Source: Rhodoferax ferrireducens
GTDB lineage: Bacteria; Pseudomonadota; Gammaproteobacteria; Burkholderiales; Burkholderiaceae_C
Length of the DNA stretch: 64,000 nucleotides
Direction of reading: 5' to 3'
Assembly (NCBI GenBank): GCA_002083775.1
Contig: MTEI01000004.1
Coordinates: 232,630 to 296,629, forward strand
The position numbers and the translations under genes were made by a program. Shown one piece after another: positions 34,791 to 44,285 of this stretch. Numbering within the stretch: position 1 is the stretch's first letter; every line of letters starts with the position of its first letter. The notes below the pieces were generated by a model, which searched no databases, had not been told where the DNA came from, and saw only the letters and a list, made by a program, of their open reading frames with translations.

Positions 34791-36803
34791 ATGACAAATA
34801 CGACCCTAGCCCATGACAGACAAGGGACAACAGCTATCTTCTGGATAGCGCTGGCGTTCTCCAGCTTCCAGCTCATCACGGCCGCCTTCAGTCCGCTCAC
34901 CAGCCAGGTGGTGCGCACGGTGCATGTGGGTTTTGTGCTGCTGATGATCTTCACCCTGTACCCGCCGTGGGAAGCGCGTGAGCGCCTGGCGCCGCTGGGC
35001 CGCCTGCTGGGCTGGGTGCTGGGTGGCACCGGTTTTGTGTTCAGCCTGTACCACTGGTGGTTTGAGGCCGACCTGACGCAGCGCGCCGGTGAGTTGATTG
35101 CTGCTGACTGGGTGATTGGTGTGATGACGGTGGCGCTGGTGTTTGAGGCCGCCCGGCGCGTGATGGGCTGGGGGCTGCCGATCATCTGCGGCATCTTTCT
35201 GCTGTATGGGCTGTTTGGTGAGCACCTGCCTGGCGCACTGGCGCACCGCGGCTTCGGGCTGGACCAGATTGTGGGCGCCCTGGGTTTTGGTACCGAAGGC
35301 ATTTACGGCACGCCCACCTATGTGTCGTCCAGCTACATCTTCTTGTTCATCCTGTTTGGCGCGTTTCTGGAGCAGGCCGGCATGATCGCCCTGTTCACCG
35401 ACTTTTCGCTGGGGATGGTGGGTCACACGCGCGGCGGGCCGGCCAAGGTGGCGGTGATTTCCAGCGGGTTGATGGGCACCATCAACGGCTCGGGCGTGGC
35501 TAATGTGGTGACCACCGGGCAGTTCACCATTCCGCTGATGAAGCGTTTTGGCTACAGCCCGGCGTTTGCCGGCGGGGTGGAAGCCACCAGCAGCATGGGC
35601 GGGCAGATCATGCCGCCGGTGATGGGCGCGGTGGCCTTCATCATGGCTGAGACCATTGACGTGCCGTATGTGGCCATCGTCCAGGCAGCGCTGATTCCCG
35701 CCATTTTGTACTTTGTCACCGCGTTCTGGATGGTGCATCTGGAAGCCGGGCACAAGGGTCTGCTGGGCCTGCCCAAGAGCGAATGCCCCAACCCGTGGGC
35801 GGCGCTGCGTATCCGTTGGTACCTGCTGCTGCCGCTGATCGGGCTGGTGGTGCTGCTGTTTTCGGGCTACACGCCGCTGTTTTCCGGCACGGTGGGGCTG
35901 GCACTCACCGTGGTGCTGATTTTTGGCGCGGCGGTGATGACCGGCGTGCAAGGGCTAGCGCTGCGCGGCCTGTTTTGGGCGCTGCTGGGGCTGGCCTGTG
36001 CGGGCTTTTTCCAGTTTGGCGTGGGCACCTTTTTTGTGGTGGTGGCGGCGCTGGTGGCCATCACCTACGCCCGCCGCGTCGGGGCTGACACCCGCAAGGT
36101 GGCGCTGCAAGCCATGGTGGACGGGGCCCGCCACGCGCTGCCGGTGGCGGTGGCTTGCGCGCTGGTGGGCGTGATCATCAGCATGATCAACCTGACCGGT
36201 GTGGCGGCAGAGCTGGGCGGGCGCATCATCAGCATTGGCGAGAGCAGCCTGTTTCTGGCACTGTTTTTAACCATGGTGATCTGCCTGGTGTTGGGCATGG
36301 GCATCCCGACCATTCCCAACTACATCATCACCAGTTCACTGGCGGCACCGGTGCTGCTCAAGCTGGGGGTGCCGCTGCTGGTGTCGCACATGTTCGTGTT
36401 TTACTTTGGCATCATGGCCGACCTGACCCCGCCGGTGGCACTCGCCGCCTTTGCTGCGGCACCGATTGCGCGTGAGAGCGGCTTGAAGATCAGCATCCAG
36501 GCGGTGCGTATTGCCATTGCCGGGTTCATCGTGCCCTACATGGCGGTGTACAGCCCGGCGTTGATGCTGCAAAGCGGCGACTGGATGGATACGGCGTATG
36601 TGGTGTTCAAGGCACTGCTGGCGATTGCCATGTGGGGCGCGGGGGCGATCGGATTTCTGATCACCCGGCTGAACTGGTTTGAGCGTGTCTACACCATTGT
36701 GGCGGCCAGTTTTCTGGTGGTGGCGCTGCCGCTCACCGACGAGATCGGCTTTGGCGCGGTGGCGGCTTTTGTGGCCTGGCATGTGTGGCGCAGCCGAGCG
36801 TGA
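34791..36803 (+). CDS. TRAP transporter fused permease (4TM-12TM)
   Basis: A 670-residue integral membrane protein in which the small (DctQ-like, about the first 130 residues, four TM) and large (DctM-like, TM-rich) subunits are fused, as is usual for TAXI systems. Typical large-subunit motifs are present: SSGLMGTINGSGVANVVTTGQFTIPLMKR, GGQIMPPVMGAVAF and MADLTPPVALAAFAAAPIA. Sodium- or proton-driven symport is expected. The DUF1850 gene follows 80 bp later, the usual third member. Confidence 0.93.
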   Translation: MTNTTLAHDRQGTTAIFWIALAFSSFQLITAAFSPLTSQVVRTVHVGFVLLMIFTLYPPWEARERLAPLGRLLGWVLGGTGFVFSLYHWWFEADLTQRAGELIAADWVIGVMTVALVFEAARRVMGWGLPIICGIFLLYGLFGEHLPGALAHRGFGLDQIVGALGFGTEGIYGTPTYVSSSYIFLFILFGAFLEQAGMIALFTDFSLGMVGHTRGGPAKVAVISSGLMGTINGSGVANVVTTGQFTIPLMKRFGYSPAFAGGVEATSSMGGQIMPPVMGAVAFIMAETIDVPYVAIVQAALIPAILYFVTAFWMVHLEAGHKGLLGLPKSECPNPWAALRIRWYLLLPLIGLVVLLFSGYTPLFSGTVGLALTVVLIFGAAVMTGVQGLALRGLFWALLGLACAGFFQFGVGTFFVVVAALVAITYARRVGADTRKVALQAMVDGARHALPVAVACALVGVIISMINLTGVAAELGGRIISIGESSLFLALFLTMVICLVLGMGIPTIPNYIITSSLAAPVLLKLGVPLLVSHMFVFYFGIMADLTPPVALAAFAAAPIARESGLKISIQAVRIAIAGFIVPYMAVYSPALMLQSGDWMDTAYVVFKALLAIAMWGAGAIGFLITRLNWFERVYTIVAASFLVVALPLTDEIGFGAVAAFVAWHVWRSRA

Positions 36804-36821
36804 TGAGGTCTTTTGGATGTC

Positions 36822-36862
36822 CTTGCAGGCATGACCCGCAATCCTTGGCCGCGGATGACAAC
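36822..36862. repeat. REP-like remnant between TRAP permease and DUF1850 genes
   Basis: GCAGGCATGACCCGCAATCC followed by GGCCGCGGATGACAACC. It contains the TGACCCGCAATCC half of the REP-like element plus a short GC hairpin, probably a decayed copy. Confidence 0.5.
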
Positions 36863-36883
36863 CCTCCAATGCCGCCTTAACGC

Positions 36884-37306
36884 ATGAGCACCCTGGGGGT
36901 TTGCCTGGGCCTGGCCGCTGTGCTGAATGCCGCGGTGGTGTTTGTACCGACCACCGCCTTTACGCTGGCCTGGACCCATTCCATCGAAAAGGTGCGCTGG
37001 GAAGAAGATTACACCGTGCAGCTTGACCCGCTCACCCGCCAGCCGGCACTGCATGCCACCCAGGCACGCATCAAAGGCTCGGCCGCCGGCATGGAACCCC
37101 CGAGCAACGCCGTGCTGCGCAACGGCTGGTACACCTACACCCCCACCCAGAGCATGGTGCCCGAGCTGCTGCTGACCCGCTCCGAGTTCACCGCCGACTA
37201 CGACTGGTGCATGGCCGGACGCTGCCAACCGTTGTCAAACTTCATAGCTAGTGACACAGGCATCACAAGGGCTAGCGCCTGTTTTGATCCTGAAAAAGCC
37301 AAGTAG
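36884..37306 (+). CDS. DUF1850 protein associated with TAXI TRAP transporter
   Basis: 140 residues. The FTLAWTHSIEKVRWEEDYTV block and GSAAGMEPPSNAVLRNGWYTY are diagnostic of DUF1850, a small exported protein encoded next to TAXI TRAP permeases in many proteobacteria; its role is unknown. An N-terminal hydrophobic segment (VCLGLAAVLNAAVVFV) suggests membrane association. The last about 20 residues (from SNFIASDTG) are encoded by a copy of the dispersed hairpin repeat (37239-37284) and probably represent an acquired tail, because the family normally ends soon after the CxPL-like segment. Confidence 0.82.
   Translation: MSTLGVCLGLAAVLNAAVVFVPTTAFTLAWTHSIEKVRWEEDYTVQLDPLTRQPALHATQARIKGSAAGMEPPSNAVLRNGWYTYTPTQSMVPELLLTRSEFTADYDWCMAGRCQPLSNFIASDTGITRASACFDPEKAK
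37239..37285. repeat. Dispersed hairpin repeat, copy within the DUF1850 3' end
   Basis: TTCATAGCTAGTGACACAGG then CATCACAAGGGCTAGCGCCT. It shares ATAGCT, AAGGGCTAG and the GCGCCTGTTTT end with the other copies, and it is read through in frame as the C-terminus of the DUF1850 protein. Confidence 0.55.
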
Positions 37307-37307
37307 C

Positions 37308-38006
37308 TCAGCCCCACAGATCCAGCGGCGGGTCGGTCACCACGGCGCGCAAGATGTCTGAACGGGAGATGAAGCCGGCCACCCCACCCGCCTCGTCCAC
37401 CACCGGCAGGCCCGGCAGGCCGGTATCGAGCAGCACCTGCGCCACGCGGCGAATGTCGGAATCAGGTGCCACGCTGGGCACGGGTGTCACCATGATCTCC
37501 TTGACGTTTTGCATCATCAGCGCGCGCCAGGCCAGCGCGTGGCTGTCGGGCGACGGCAGGCGCTCGGGCTTGAGCAAATCGGCCCGCGTCAGCAGGCCCA
37601 CCAGATGGTCGGTGGCATCCACCACCGGGGCCTGGCCGACGCCCTGATCGCTCAAGATTTGCCAGGCCTGCAGCACCGTGGCGCTGTCTTTGAGGGTGAT
37701 GATCTGACGGCTCATCACATCGCTGACGCGCGTCAAAGGCTGGCGCGACGTGCTGCCCGCTCTGGTGTCGGTGTAGGCCGACAAGGCATTGCGGCGGCTG
37801 TCGTCACCACCCACCGTACGGCTGGCCGGCTTGTTGGCCTCGGATTCGACAAACATGCCAGAGGACTCGGCCAGCCGGTCGCGCCCCTCTTGCGCCACCG
37901 GTAACACGCTGTGGCTTCGCGCCAGTGCGCCCACGCCACCCACTTGGCGCAGCTGCTCCATGCTGCCGCGAAACAGCCGACCCTGCATGCCGTAAACCGA
38001 AAACAT
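37308..38006 (-). CDS. Tandem CBS-domain protein
   Basis: 232 residues. The N-terminal about 90 residues have no recognisable domain, are Ser/Arg-rich and probably disordered. They are followed by two CBS motifs (VSDVMSRQIITLKDSATVLQAWQILSDQGVGQAPVVD and VKEIMVTPVPSVAPDSDIRRVAQVLLDTGLPGLPVVDEAG) that would bind adenosyl ligands. ATG 38006 (MFSVYGMQGRLF) starts the protein. No enzyme domain is attached, so it may sense energy state and act on a partner. It is convergent with DUF1850, two bases apart. Confidence 0.85.
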   Translation of the reverse strand: MFSVYGMQGRLFRGSMEQLRQVGGVGALARSHSVLPVAQEGRDRLAESSGMFVESEANKPASRTVGGDDSRRNALSAYTDTRAGSTSRQPLTRVSDVMSRQIITLKDSATVLQAWQILSDQGVGQAPVVDATDHLVGLLTRADLLKPERLPSPDSHALAWRALMMQNVKEIMVTPVPSVAPDSDIRRVAQVLLDTGLPGLPVVDEAGGVAGFISRSDILRAVVTDPPLDLWG

Positions 38007-38088
38007 GGTGTGTCGCCTCCTGTGTGGGTGCCGATAGGGTTATATCGACTTTTCCTCAGCCGAACTTGATTGGCGCGAAAAGACCGCT

Positions 38089-39327
38089 TCAGGCTTTGGG
38101 CAAAAACAGCGCCTGCAAGTCGTTCAAAAAGTCAAAGCCGCGCACGGTGGGCTGCACCTGGTTCAGGTCACCCGTCAGCAGGCCACGCGCCTGGGCTTCC
38201 TGCAGCGCCGCAGTGATGGCAGTGATGGGCAAACCCGTGCGCTCGGTAAAGCTGGACAGCGCAAAACCATCAGCCAGTCGTAGCGCGTTGAGCATGAACT
38301 CGAACGGCAGCTCGGCGCGGCTCACCTCGTTCTCCTGCGCCAGCGCGCTACCAGATATGGCTTGTGCCATGTAGCGCGCCGGGTCGCGCAGACGCACCTG
38401 ACGCAACACGCGGTGGGAAAAACTGAGCTTGCTGTGCGCCCCGGCACCAATGCCCAGATAGTCGCCAAACTGCCAGTAGTTCAGGTTGTGCGCGCAGACG
38501 TGACCGGGCCGGGCGTAGGCCGACACCTCGTAACGGCGCAGGCCGTGCTGGCCGGTCAGGTCGGTGATCAGGTCCAACATGTCGGCAGCCAGGTCGTCCT
38601 CGACCGGTGCGGGCGGGTGCTTGGCAAAGTAGGTGTTGGGCTCGATGGTCAGGTGGTAGATGGACAGGTGCGGCGGTGCGAGTGACAAGGCGGTGGCCAC
38701 ATCGACACGCAAGTCGTCCAGCGACTGGCCCGGCAAGGCATACATCAGGTCCAGGTTGAAAGAGTCAAAACTCAGAGCAGCTTCCTCAAGTGCAGCAAGG
38801 GCTTGCGCCCGATTGTGCACACGACCCAGGGTTTGCAGAAAAGCATCGTTGAAGCTCTGCACCCCGACCGACAGGCGCGTGACACCGGCGGCGCGAAAGG
38901 CTTTGAAGCGGTCTTTCTCGAACGTGCCGGGGTTGGCCTCCAGCGTGATTTCAGCGTCAGCAGCCAGCCTGACCCGGGCGCGGATACCGCCCAGCAGCTG
39001 GTCAATGGCCTGCGGCGAAAACAGGCTGGGCGTGCCACCACCCATGAACACGGTCTGCACGCTGCGGCCCCAGATTAGCGGCAGAGACGCTTCCAGATCA
39101 GCCATCAGCGCGTTGATGTAGGCCTGCTCGGGCAGCTCTGCCGCGCGTAATTCGTGCGAATTGAAGTCGCAATATGGGCACTTTTTCAGACACCAGGGCA
39201 GGTGGATGTAGAGCGACAGCGGCGGCAGGCTGGTGAGCTGCAGCGTGCCTGGGCGCATGTAGTGCTGGATGTCGTGCGGCAACACGGCCACTTCTGGCAC
39301 CGGCGTTTCAGGCTGGATCGGGATCAC
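38089..39327 (-). CDS. hemW: Radical SAM family heme chaperone HemW
   Basis: 412 residues. The radical SAM site PWCLKKCPYCDFNSH (CxxxCxxC) lies near residue 45, followed by FMGGGTPSLFS, ITLEANPGTFEKDRF and LSVGVQSFND, as in HemW (the old HemN-like YggW), which binds heme and a 4Fe-4S cluster for heme delivery. The C-terminal HemN domain is present. Start GTG 39327 overlaps the rdgB stop (GTGA), a coupling seen in many proteobacteria where rdgB-hemW are adjacent. Confidence 0.93.
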   Translation of the reverse strand: MIPIQPETPVPEVAVLPHDIQHYMRPGTLQLTSLPPLSLYIHLPWCLKKCPYCDFNSHELRAAELPEQAYINALMADLEASLPLIWGRSVQTVFMGGGTPSLFSPQAIDQLLGGIRARVRLAADAEITLEANPGTFEKDRFKAFRAAGVTRLSVGVQSFNDAFLQTLGRVHNRAQALAALEEAALSFDSFNLDLMYALPGQSLDDLRVDVATALSLAPPHLSIYHLTIEPNTYFAKHPPAPVEDDLAADMLDLITDLTGQHGLRRYEVSAYARPGHVCAHNLNYWQFGDYLGIGAGAHSKLSFSHRVLRQVRLRDPARYMAQAISGSALAQENEVSRAELPFEFMLNALRLADGFALSSFTERTGLPITAITAALQEAQARGLLTGDLNQVQPTVRGFDFLNDLQALFLPKA

Positions 39328-39923
39328 AACCAGCGCTCGCGCATCAGCGCCACCATGGCCGCCGCCGCCCTGCCCCGGTGGCTGTTGGCGTTTTTCACCT
39401 CGGTGGGCAGTTGCGCAAAGGTCTGGCCAAATTCGGGGATGAACATCACCGGATCAAAGCCAAAACCGTTGCTGCCCAGCCGTTCGCGCGCAATCTCGCC
39501 CACCACCCGGCCCACCGCCACCAGCGGCTCGGGGTCTTGGGGTGAGCGCACGGCCACCAGCGTGCTGACCATGGCGGCACGGCGGTTTTCCACACCTTGC
39601 ATCTGTTCCAGCAGCGCAGTCACATTGTTGTCGTCACTTTTGGGATACCCAAACTGGGTGGCGTAGTAAGCGGTTTGCACACCCGGCAGGCCGCCAAAGG
39701 CGTCCACACACAGCCCGGCGTCATCCGCCACGGCGGGCAAACCGCTGTGCTCGGCGGCGTGGCGTGCTTTGGCCAGTGCGTTTTCAATGAAGGTGTGAAA
39801 CGGCTCGGCGGCTTCTGGAATGCCCAGGCTGCCCTGGGTGACGAGCTCAAAACCCAGCGGCGCAAACATGGCTTGCAGCTCAGCCAGCTTGCCGGGGTTG
39901 TTGGATGCCAAAACGATTTTCAT
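39324..39923 (-). CDS. rdgB: XTP/dITP diphosphatase (RdgB/HAM1)
   Basis: 199 residues with the HAM1 start KIVLASNNPGKLAELQAMFAPLGFE, then ENALAKARHAAEHSGLPAVADDAGLCVDAFGG and GFGFDPVMFIPEFGQTFAQL. It hydrolyses non-canonical XTP/dITP/ITP to monophosphates, preventing misincorporation. ATG 39923 is preceded by a dispersed hairpin repeat that separates it from rph. Length is normal. Confidence 0.95.
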   Translation of the reverse strand: MKIVLASNNPGKLAELQAMFAPLGFELVTQGSLGIPEAAEPFHTFIENALAKARHAAEHSGLPAVADDAGLCVDAFGGLPGVQTAYYATQFGYPKSDDNNVTALLEQMQGVENRRAAMVSTLVAVRSPQDPEPLVAVGRVVGEIARERLGSNGFGFDPVMFIPEFGQTFAQLPTEVKNANSHRGRAAAAMVALMRERWL

Positions 39924-39927
39924 ATAA

Positions 39928-39972
39928 GAAATTGGCCTCCAGCCCTTATGAGTAAAGGGCTGATAGCTATCA
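39928..39972. repeat. Dispersed hairpin repeat, copy 6 (rph-rdgB spacer)
   Basis: AAATTGGCCTCCAGCCCTTA then GTAAAGGGCTGATAGCTATC. It has the inverted GCCCTT/AAGGGC core, AGGCC and TAGCT flanks, in the same orientation as copies 1 and 4. Confidence 0.8.
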
Positions 39973-39974
39973 AG

Positions 39975-40697
39975 TTAATAAGCCGCTTTTTGCAGCACGA
40001 TGAGTTCACGGATGCCCTTGTCGGCCAGTGCCAGCAGCGCATCCATCTCAGCGCGGGTGAAGGCGGCACCCTCGGCTGTGCCCTGCACTTCCACAAAATG
40101 GCCCGCACCGGTCATCACCACGTTCATGTCGGTGTCGCAGGCCGAGTCTTCCAGGTATTCCAGGTCCAGCAGCGGCGCGCCCTGGACGATGCCCACCGAA
40201 ATGGCGGCCACGTGGCTGAGGATCGGCGACTGGGTGAGTTTGCCCTGCGCCAGCAACCAGGCCACCGCATCTTGCGCCGCCACAAAAGCGCCGGTGATGG
40301 CCGCCGTGCGGGTGCCGCCGTCGGCCTGCAGCACGTCGCAGTCCAGATGAATGGTGCGCTCACCCAACAATTTCAGGTCAAACACACTGCGCAGGGCGCG
40401 GCCAATCAGGCGCTGAATTTCCTGCGTGCGGCCGGATTGTTTGCCACGCGCCGCCTCGCGGTCGCTGCGGGTGTGGGTGGCACGCGGCAACATGCCGTAT
40501 TCGGCGGTGACCCAGCCCTCGCCGCTGCCCTTTTTGTGGCTCGGCACTTTTTCCTCCACCGAGGCGGTGCACAGCACTTGGGTATTGCCAAACGCCATCA
40601 GCACTGAGCCTTCGGCATGCATGGTGTAGTGGCGGGTTATGGACACCGGGCGCAGGGCGTTGTGGGCACGTGCTTCCGTGCGTAAAAATTCAGTCAT
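39975..40697 (-). CDS. rph: Ribonuclease PH
   Basis: 240 residues, the usual length. Conserved [34 protein letters not shown], then [27 protein letters not shown], then [23 protein letters not shown], then [18 protein letters not shown] are all intact. This phosphorolytic 3'-5' exoribonuclease trims tRNA and rRNA 3' ends. It sits in the conserved burkholderialean run kinase-phosphatase-rph-rdgB-hemW. Confidence 0.96.
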   Translation of the reverse strand: MTEFLRTEARAHNALRPVSITRHYTMHAEGSVLMAFGNTQVLCTASVEEKVPSHKKGSGEGWVTAEYGMLPRATHTRSDREAARGKQSGRTQEIQRLIGRALRSVFDLKLLGERTIHLDCDVLQADGGTRTAAITGAFVAAQDAVAWLLAQGKLTQSPILSHVAAISVGIVQGAPLLDLEYLEDSACDTDMNVVMTGAGHFVEVQGTAEGAAFTRAEMDALLALADKGIRELIVLQKAAY

Positions 40698-40720
40698 CGA
40701 GAACCTTTTCAGTCAAAAAA

Positions 40721-41635
40721 TCAGGCCTTTTTCTGCGTGCTGCGGCGGATGGCGGCGTTGATCTCGGCAATGCTTCGCTCAATGGCTTCGTCGTCCAGGT
40801 CGTCAGTCGCGGCGTCCAGCCAGCCCGCCTGCACGGTCGAGGCAAACACACCGTCCAGAATCGAATCGGTGGTGATGGTGCCCCGGGTGGATTCAAGCGT
40901 ATCGGGGGTTTCCCATTCCAACGCCAGGCAGGTCACGTTGTCAGACTGGGCACCAGCCGCGCGCAAGGCCTTTTCCACCAGGTCAGGCACGGCCACATCC
41001 ACTGGCTTGTGGCGCAACCCGGTGACGATGTCAGACTCGGTCAAGGCCGACCACAGCCCGTCAGAGCACAGCATGACGCGGTCACCCTGCTGCAGGCTCA
41101 CCGGCCCCAACACCTCAAACACCGGTTTGGTGGGCGAACCCAGACAGGTGAACAACACATTGCGGTTTTTGGGCGCATCAGGGCGCAGCGCCGACGGTTT
41201 GAGCAAGTCCTGCTCCAGCAAGGAATGGTCGCGCGTGCGCGTGAGCAACTCGCCGCGGCGCAACATGTACAGCCGGGAGTCGCCACAGTGCGTCCAGGTA
41301 ACTGTGCCGTCTTGCACCACGGCCACCACGACCGTGGTGCGTGGAGGGTCCAGCATGGCGCGGTCCATGGCGTAGCGCAGTATTTGCTGATGCGCCGCGC
41401 CCACCGCCTGGTTCAAAAAACGCCGCACATCGGCAAGCTCAGGCTTGGCCTGCCTCTGAAAATGGGCCGCGATGGTTTGCACCGCCATCTGCGCCGCCAC
41501 CTCGCCCTCGGGGTGCCCGCCCATGCCGTCGGCCAGCATGAAAATCGCCGACCCGCTGGTATAGCAGTAGCCCATGCGGTCTTCGTTTTTGTCGCGCCCG
41601 CCCTTGCGGCTGACCTGAAAAACAGAAAATTTCAT
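40721..41635 (-). CDS. PP2C-family serine/threonine phosphatase
   Basis: 304 residues with the PP2C metal-binding motifs KNEDRMGY near residue 17, LADGMGGHPEGEVAA near 35, MLCSDGLW and SDNVTCLALEW. Length fits a soluble prokaryotic PP2C with a C-terminal extension. Its ATG overlaps the stop of the upstream Ser/Thr kinase gene by 4 nt (ATGA), making a coupled kinase-phosphatase pair acting on the same unknown substrates. Confidence 0.92.
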   Translation of the reverse strand: MKFSVFQVSRKGGRDKNEDRMGYCYTSGSAIFMLADGMGGHPEGEVAAQMAVQTIAAHFQRQAKPELADVRRFLNQAVGAAHQQILRYAMDRAMLDPPRTTVVVAVVQDGTVTWTHCGDSRLYMLRRGELLTRTRDHSLLEQDLLKPSALRPDAPKNRNVLFTCLGSPTKPVFEVLGPVSLQQGDRVMLCSDGLWSALTESDIVTGLRHKPVDVAVPDLVEKALRAAGAQSDNVTCLALEWETPDTLESTRGTITTDSILDGVFASTVQAGWLDAATDDLDDEAIERSIAEINAAIRRSTQKKA

Positions 41636-42639
41636 CGCACCTTGTTGCTGGGCACCGTGGTTTTGAGCACGGTCTTCTTGGTGCCTGTGACCATGTTGTC
41701 AAACTGCAGCCGCACCTTGTCGCCCACACTCAGGCGGGTGTAGCGCCGCTCACCCGGGCTGTTGAGCTCTTTTTGCAGCGCAAACACCGACTGCGGTCGG
41801 GCCAGCGGGTCCAGCGCCATGCACCACTGCACCACTTCGAGCAGGTTGTCGGAATAAACGCCCTGCAGCCGCTTGAAGGCTGCAGCCATCGGGTCGGTGG
41901 TGGCACGCTGGGGCGCCTCGTTGGGCGGAAAACCCTGCATGCAGGCAAAGATGCAGGCCCCAATGGCGTAGATATCGGTCCAGGGGCCCATGGTGCTGTC
42001 GCGCCGGTACATCTCGGGGGCGGCAAAACCGGGCGTGTACATCGGGCGGATGAAGTTGCCCTCTTTGCTGAGCACTTCGCGGGCAGCGCCAAAGTCGATC
42101 AGCACGGCCTTGTTGTCGTCGGTGATGAAAATGTTGGCGGGCTTGATGTCCAGGTGCAACATCTTGTGCTGGTGCACGATGCGCAAGCCGCGCAAAATCT
42201 CTTCAAACAGCGAGCGGATGGTGGACTCGCGAAACACCTTGGGCTGCTTGAGGTCACGCGCAATGATGATGAAATCCTGCAGGCAAGCGCCTTCCAGGTA
42301 GTTCATCACCATGTAAACCGTTTCGTTTTCCCGAAAGAAGTTCATCACACTCACCACCGACGGGTGAGAAATCTGCGCCAGAGAGCGGCCTTCTTCAAAA
42401 AAACTCTTCAGGCCCAACCGGTAAAGCGACAGTTTGTCGGAGGCCACCTGCGGCGCCAGATCGCCCGCCTCGCGGGTGGCCAGCGAGGCCGGCAAATACT
42501 CCTTGATGGCCACTTGCTGGCCCTCACCATCGGTGGCCTGGTACACCACACCAAAACCACCTGCGGCCACCTTGCGGACAACCTGATACCCACCAATCAT
42601 GGTGCCGGGAGGCAATGGAGACGGCTTGACCTTGGACAT
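41632..42639 (-). CDS. Hanks-type serine/threonine protein kinase
   Basis: 335 residues. The kinase domain starts at GGYQVVRKVAAGGFGVVYQA. The catalytic lysine is in VAIKEYLP, the catalytic loop is HLDIKPANIFI (Asp present), and the metal-binding loop is LIDFGAARE. A short C-terminal extension (SVGDKVRLQFDNMVTGTKKTV) follows; there is no TM or PASTA domain, so the kinase is cytoplasmic. I use ATG 42639 (MSKVKPS); TTG 42648 is an alternative. It is divergent from yicC. Confidence 0.93.
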   Translation of the reverse strand: MSKVKPSPLPPGTMIGGYQVVRKVAAGGFGVVYQATDGEGQQVAIKEYLPASLATREAGDLAPQVASDKLSLYRLGLKSFFEEGRSLAQISHPSVVSVMNFFRENETVYMVMNYLEGACLQDFIIIARDLKQPKVFRESTIRSLFEEILRGLRIVHQHKMLHLDIKPANIFITDDNKAVLIDFGAAREVLSKEGNFIRPMYTPGFAAPEMYRRDSTMGPWTDIYAIGACIFACMQGFPPNEAPQRATTDPMAAAFKRLQGVYSDNLLEVVQWCMALDPLARPQSVFALQKELNSPGERRYTRLSVGDKVRLQFDNMVTGTKKTVLKTTVPSNKVR

Positions 42640-42715
42640 ATTTTTCAATCGGGGAATCGCGCGCTGGGTGAGAACCGGGTTATTCTTAAACTCACTCCAT
42701 TTGAAGAAGACCGCA

Positions 42716-43633
42716 ATGTCAGTTTACAGCATGACTGGTTACGCCAGCGCCCAACATAACCCAGCCAAAGAGGCGCTCGACGGTGAGGGCAAAAGCCCCG
42801 CAAGCCCTCGTTTGGGCATGGAAATCCGGGCGGTGAACAGCCGTTTTCTTGACCTGTCGTTTCGCCTGCCAGAAGAATTGCGCGCCTGCGAGCCTGCCCT
42901 GCGCGAAAAGCTCGGCGCGCGGCTCAAACGTGGCAAGGTCGAACTGCGTGCTGCCATTGAGAGCACCACCACCAACGTGGTCACCGAGCCATCCACCCGG
43001 CTGCTGCAGCGCCTGAATGCCATCCAGGACAACGTCAAGGCCTGGTTACCCACCGCCCAGCCGCTGAGCGTGGCCGATGTCATTCATCTGGCCGTGGACG
43101 AATCTCACCCGGGCAAAGACTGGCAAGCTGAGGCGCTGCAACTGGCCGACGACGTGCTTAACGCCCTGATGGCGGCGCGTGAGCGCGAGGGCGCCCGCCT
43201 GGCTGTCATGCTGTTTGACCGCATCAAGCAGCTGCGCGCCCTGGCCACCCAGGCCGAGCCACTGATCCCGCTGCTGGTGGCGCAGCAGCGCCAGCGCTTC
43301 CTGGACCGCTGGGCGCAAGCCATGGAACTGACCGACGGCCAGGCCAACTCCGACATGGCCCAAGACCGCGCGCTGACTGAGGCCACCACCTTTGCCATCC
43401 GCATTGACGTGGCCGAAGAGCTGACCCGGCTGGCCTCGCACCTGGACGAACTGGAACGCCTGGTCAAAAAAGGTGGAGACATCGGCAAACGGCTCGACTT
43501 TTTGATCCAGGAATTGCACCGCGAGGCCAACACACTGGGCTCCAAATCAGCCGCGCTGGAACTCACCCACATCTCGGTCGACATGAAAGTGCTGATCGAA
43601 CAGATGCGTGAACAGGTACAAAACATAGAGTAA
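42716..43633 (+). CDS. yicC: YicC-family endoribonuclease-like protein
   Basis: 305 residues, beginning [13 protein letters not shown] with the N-terminal YicC domain ([22 protein letters not shown]) and the C-terminal DUF1732 ([44 protein letters not shown]). An N-terminal insert ([14 protein letters not shown], about residues 18-33) is not usual. YicC proteins are RNA-cleaving factors affecting sRNA turnover. It is followed 4 bp later by gmk, the conserved order. Confidence 0.92.
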   Translation: MSVYSMTGYASAQHNPAKEALDGEGKSPASPRLGMEIRAVNSRFLDLSFRLPEELRACEPALREKLGARLKRGKVELRAAIESTTTNVVTEPSTRLLQRLNAIQDNVKAWLPTAQPLSVADVIHLAVDESHPGKDWQAEALQLADDVLNALMAAREREGARLAVMLFDRIKQLRALATQAEPLIPLLVAQQRQRFLDRWAQAMELTDGQANSDMAQDRALTEATTFAIRIDVAEELTRLASHLDELERLVKKGGDIGKRLDFLIQELHREANTLGSKSAALELTHISVDMKVLIEQMREQVQNIE

Positions 43634-43637
43634 AGAT

Positions 43638-44258
43638 ATGGACTATCCAGGCAACCTCTTCGTGGTGGCGGCTCCCAGTGGGGCCGGCAAATCGAGCCTG
43701 GTCAAAGCCCTGATGGAGCTTGACTCGCATGTGCAACCCTCGGTGTCGCACACCACGCGCGCGCCGCGCGGGCAGGAAAAACATGGGCGCGAGTACTTTT
43801 TTGTCTCCGAGACAGAATTTGACGCCATGGTGCAGGCCAATGCCTTTGTCGAATGGGCGCATGTGCACAATCACCGCTACGGTACCTCCAAAAAAGCCAT
43901 TGAAGAGCGCATGAGCCAGGGCGCCGATGTGATTCTGGAGATCGACTTTCAGGGCGCCTTGCAAATCAAGAAAGTGTTTGCCAATGCGGTGACGATTTTC
44001 ATCCTGCCCCCCAGCTGGGACGAACTACGCTCCCGGCTGGAGCGGCGCGGTGAAGACTCGGCGCAGGTGATTGAAGTGCGGCTGCACAACGCGGCCCTGG
44101 AGATGGCGCAGGTGCACCAATTCGACTTCGTTATAATCAATGAGTTGTTTGACCGGGCCGTGTTTGACCTCAAATCCATTGTCCACGCTCAACGACTCAA
44201 GTATCTGGCGCAGCGCCGCGCCAGGGCTGAAACATTCAAAGCACTGCATATTTCTTAG
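43638..44258 (+). CDS. gmk: Guanylate kinase
   Basis: 206 residues. P-loop [10 protein letters not shown] near residue 12, GMP-binding [22 protein letters not shown], and [11 protein letters not shown] are all present. It phosphorylates GMP to GDP, feeding GTP and (p)ppGpp pools. It lies between yicC and rpoZ, with spoT downstream: the classic gmk-rpoZ-spoT order. Confidence 0.96.
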   Translation: MDYPGNLFVVAAPSGAGKSSLVKALMELDSHVQPSVSHTTRAPRGQEKHGREYFFVSETEFDAMVQANAFVEWAHVHNHRYGTSKKAIEERMSQGADVILEIDFQGALQIKKVFANAVTIFILPPSWDELRSRLERRGEDSAQVIEVRLHNAALEMAQVHQFDFVIINELFDRAVFDLKSIVHAQRLKYLAQRRARAETFKALHIS

Positions 44259-44285
44259 TGCGCCCACCTGGTTTTTGGAGAAGTC

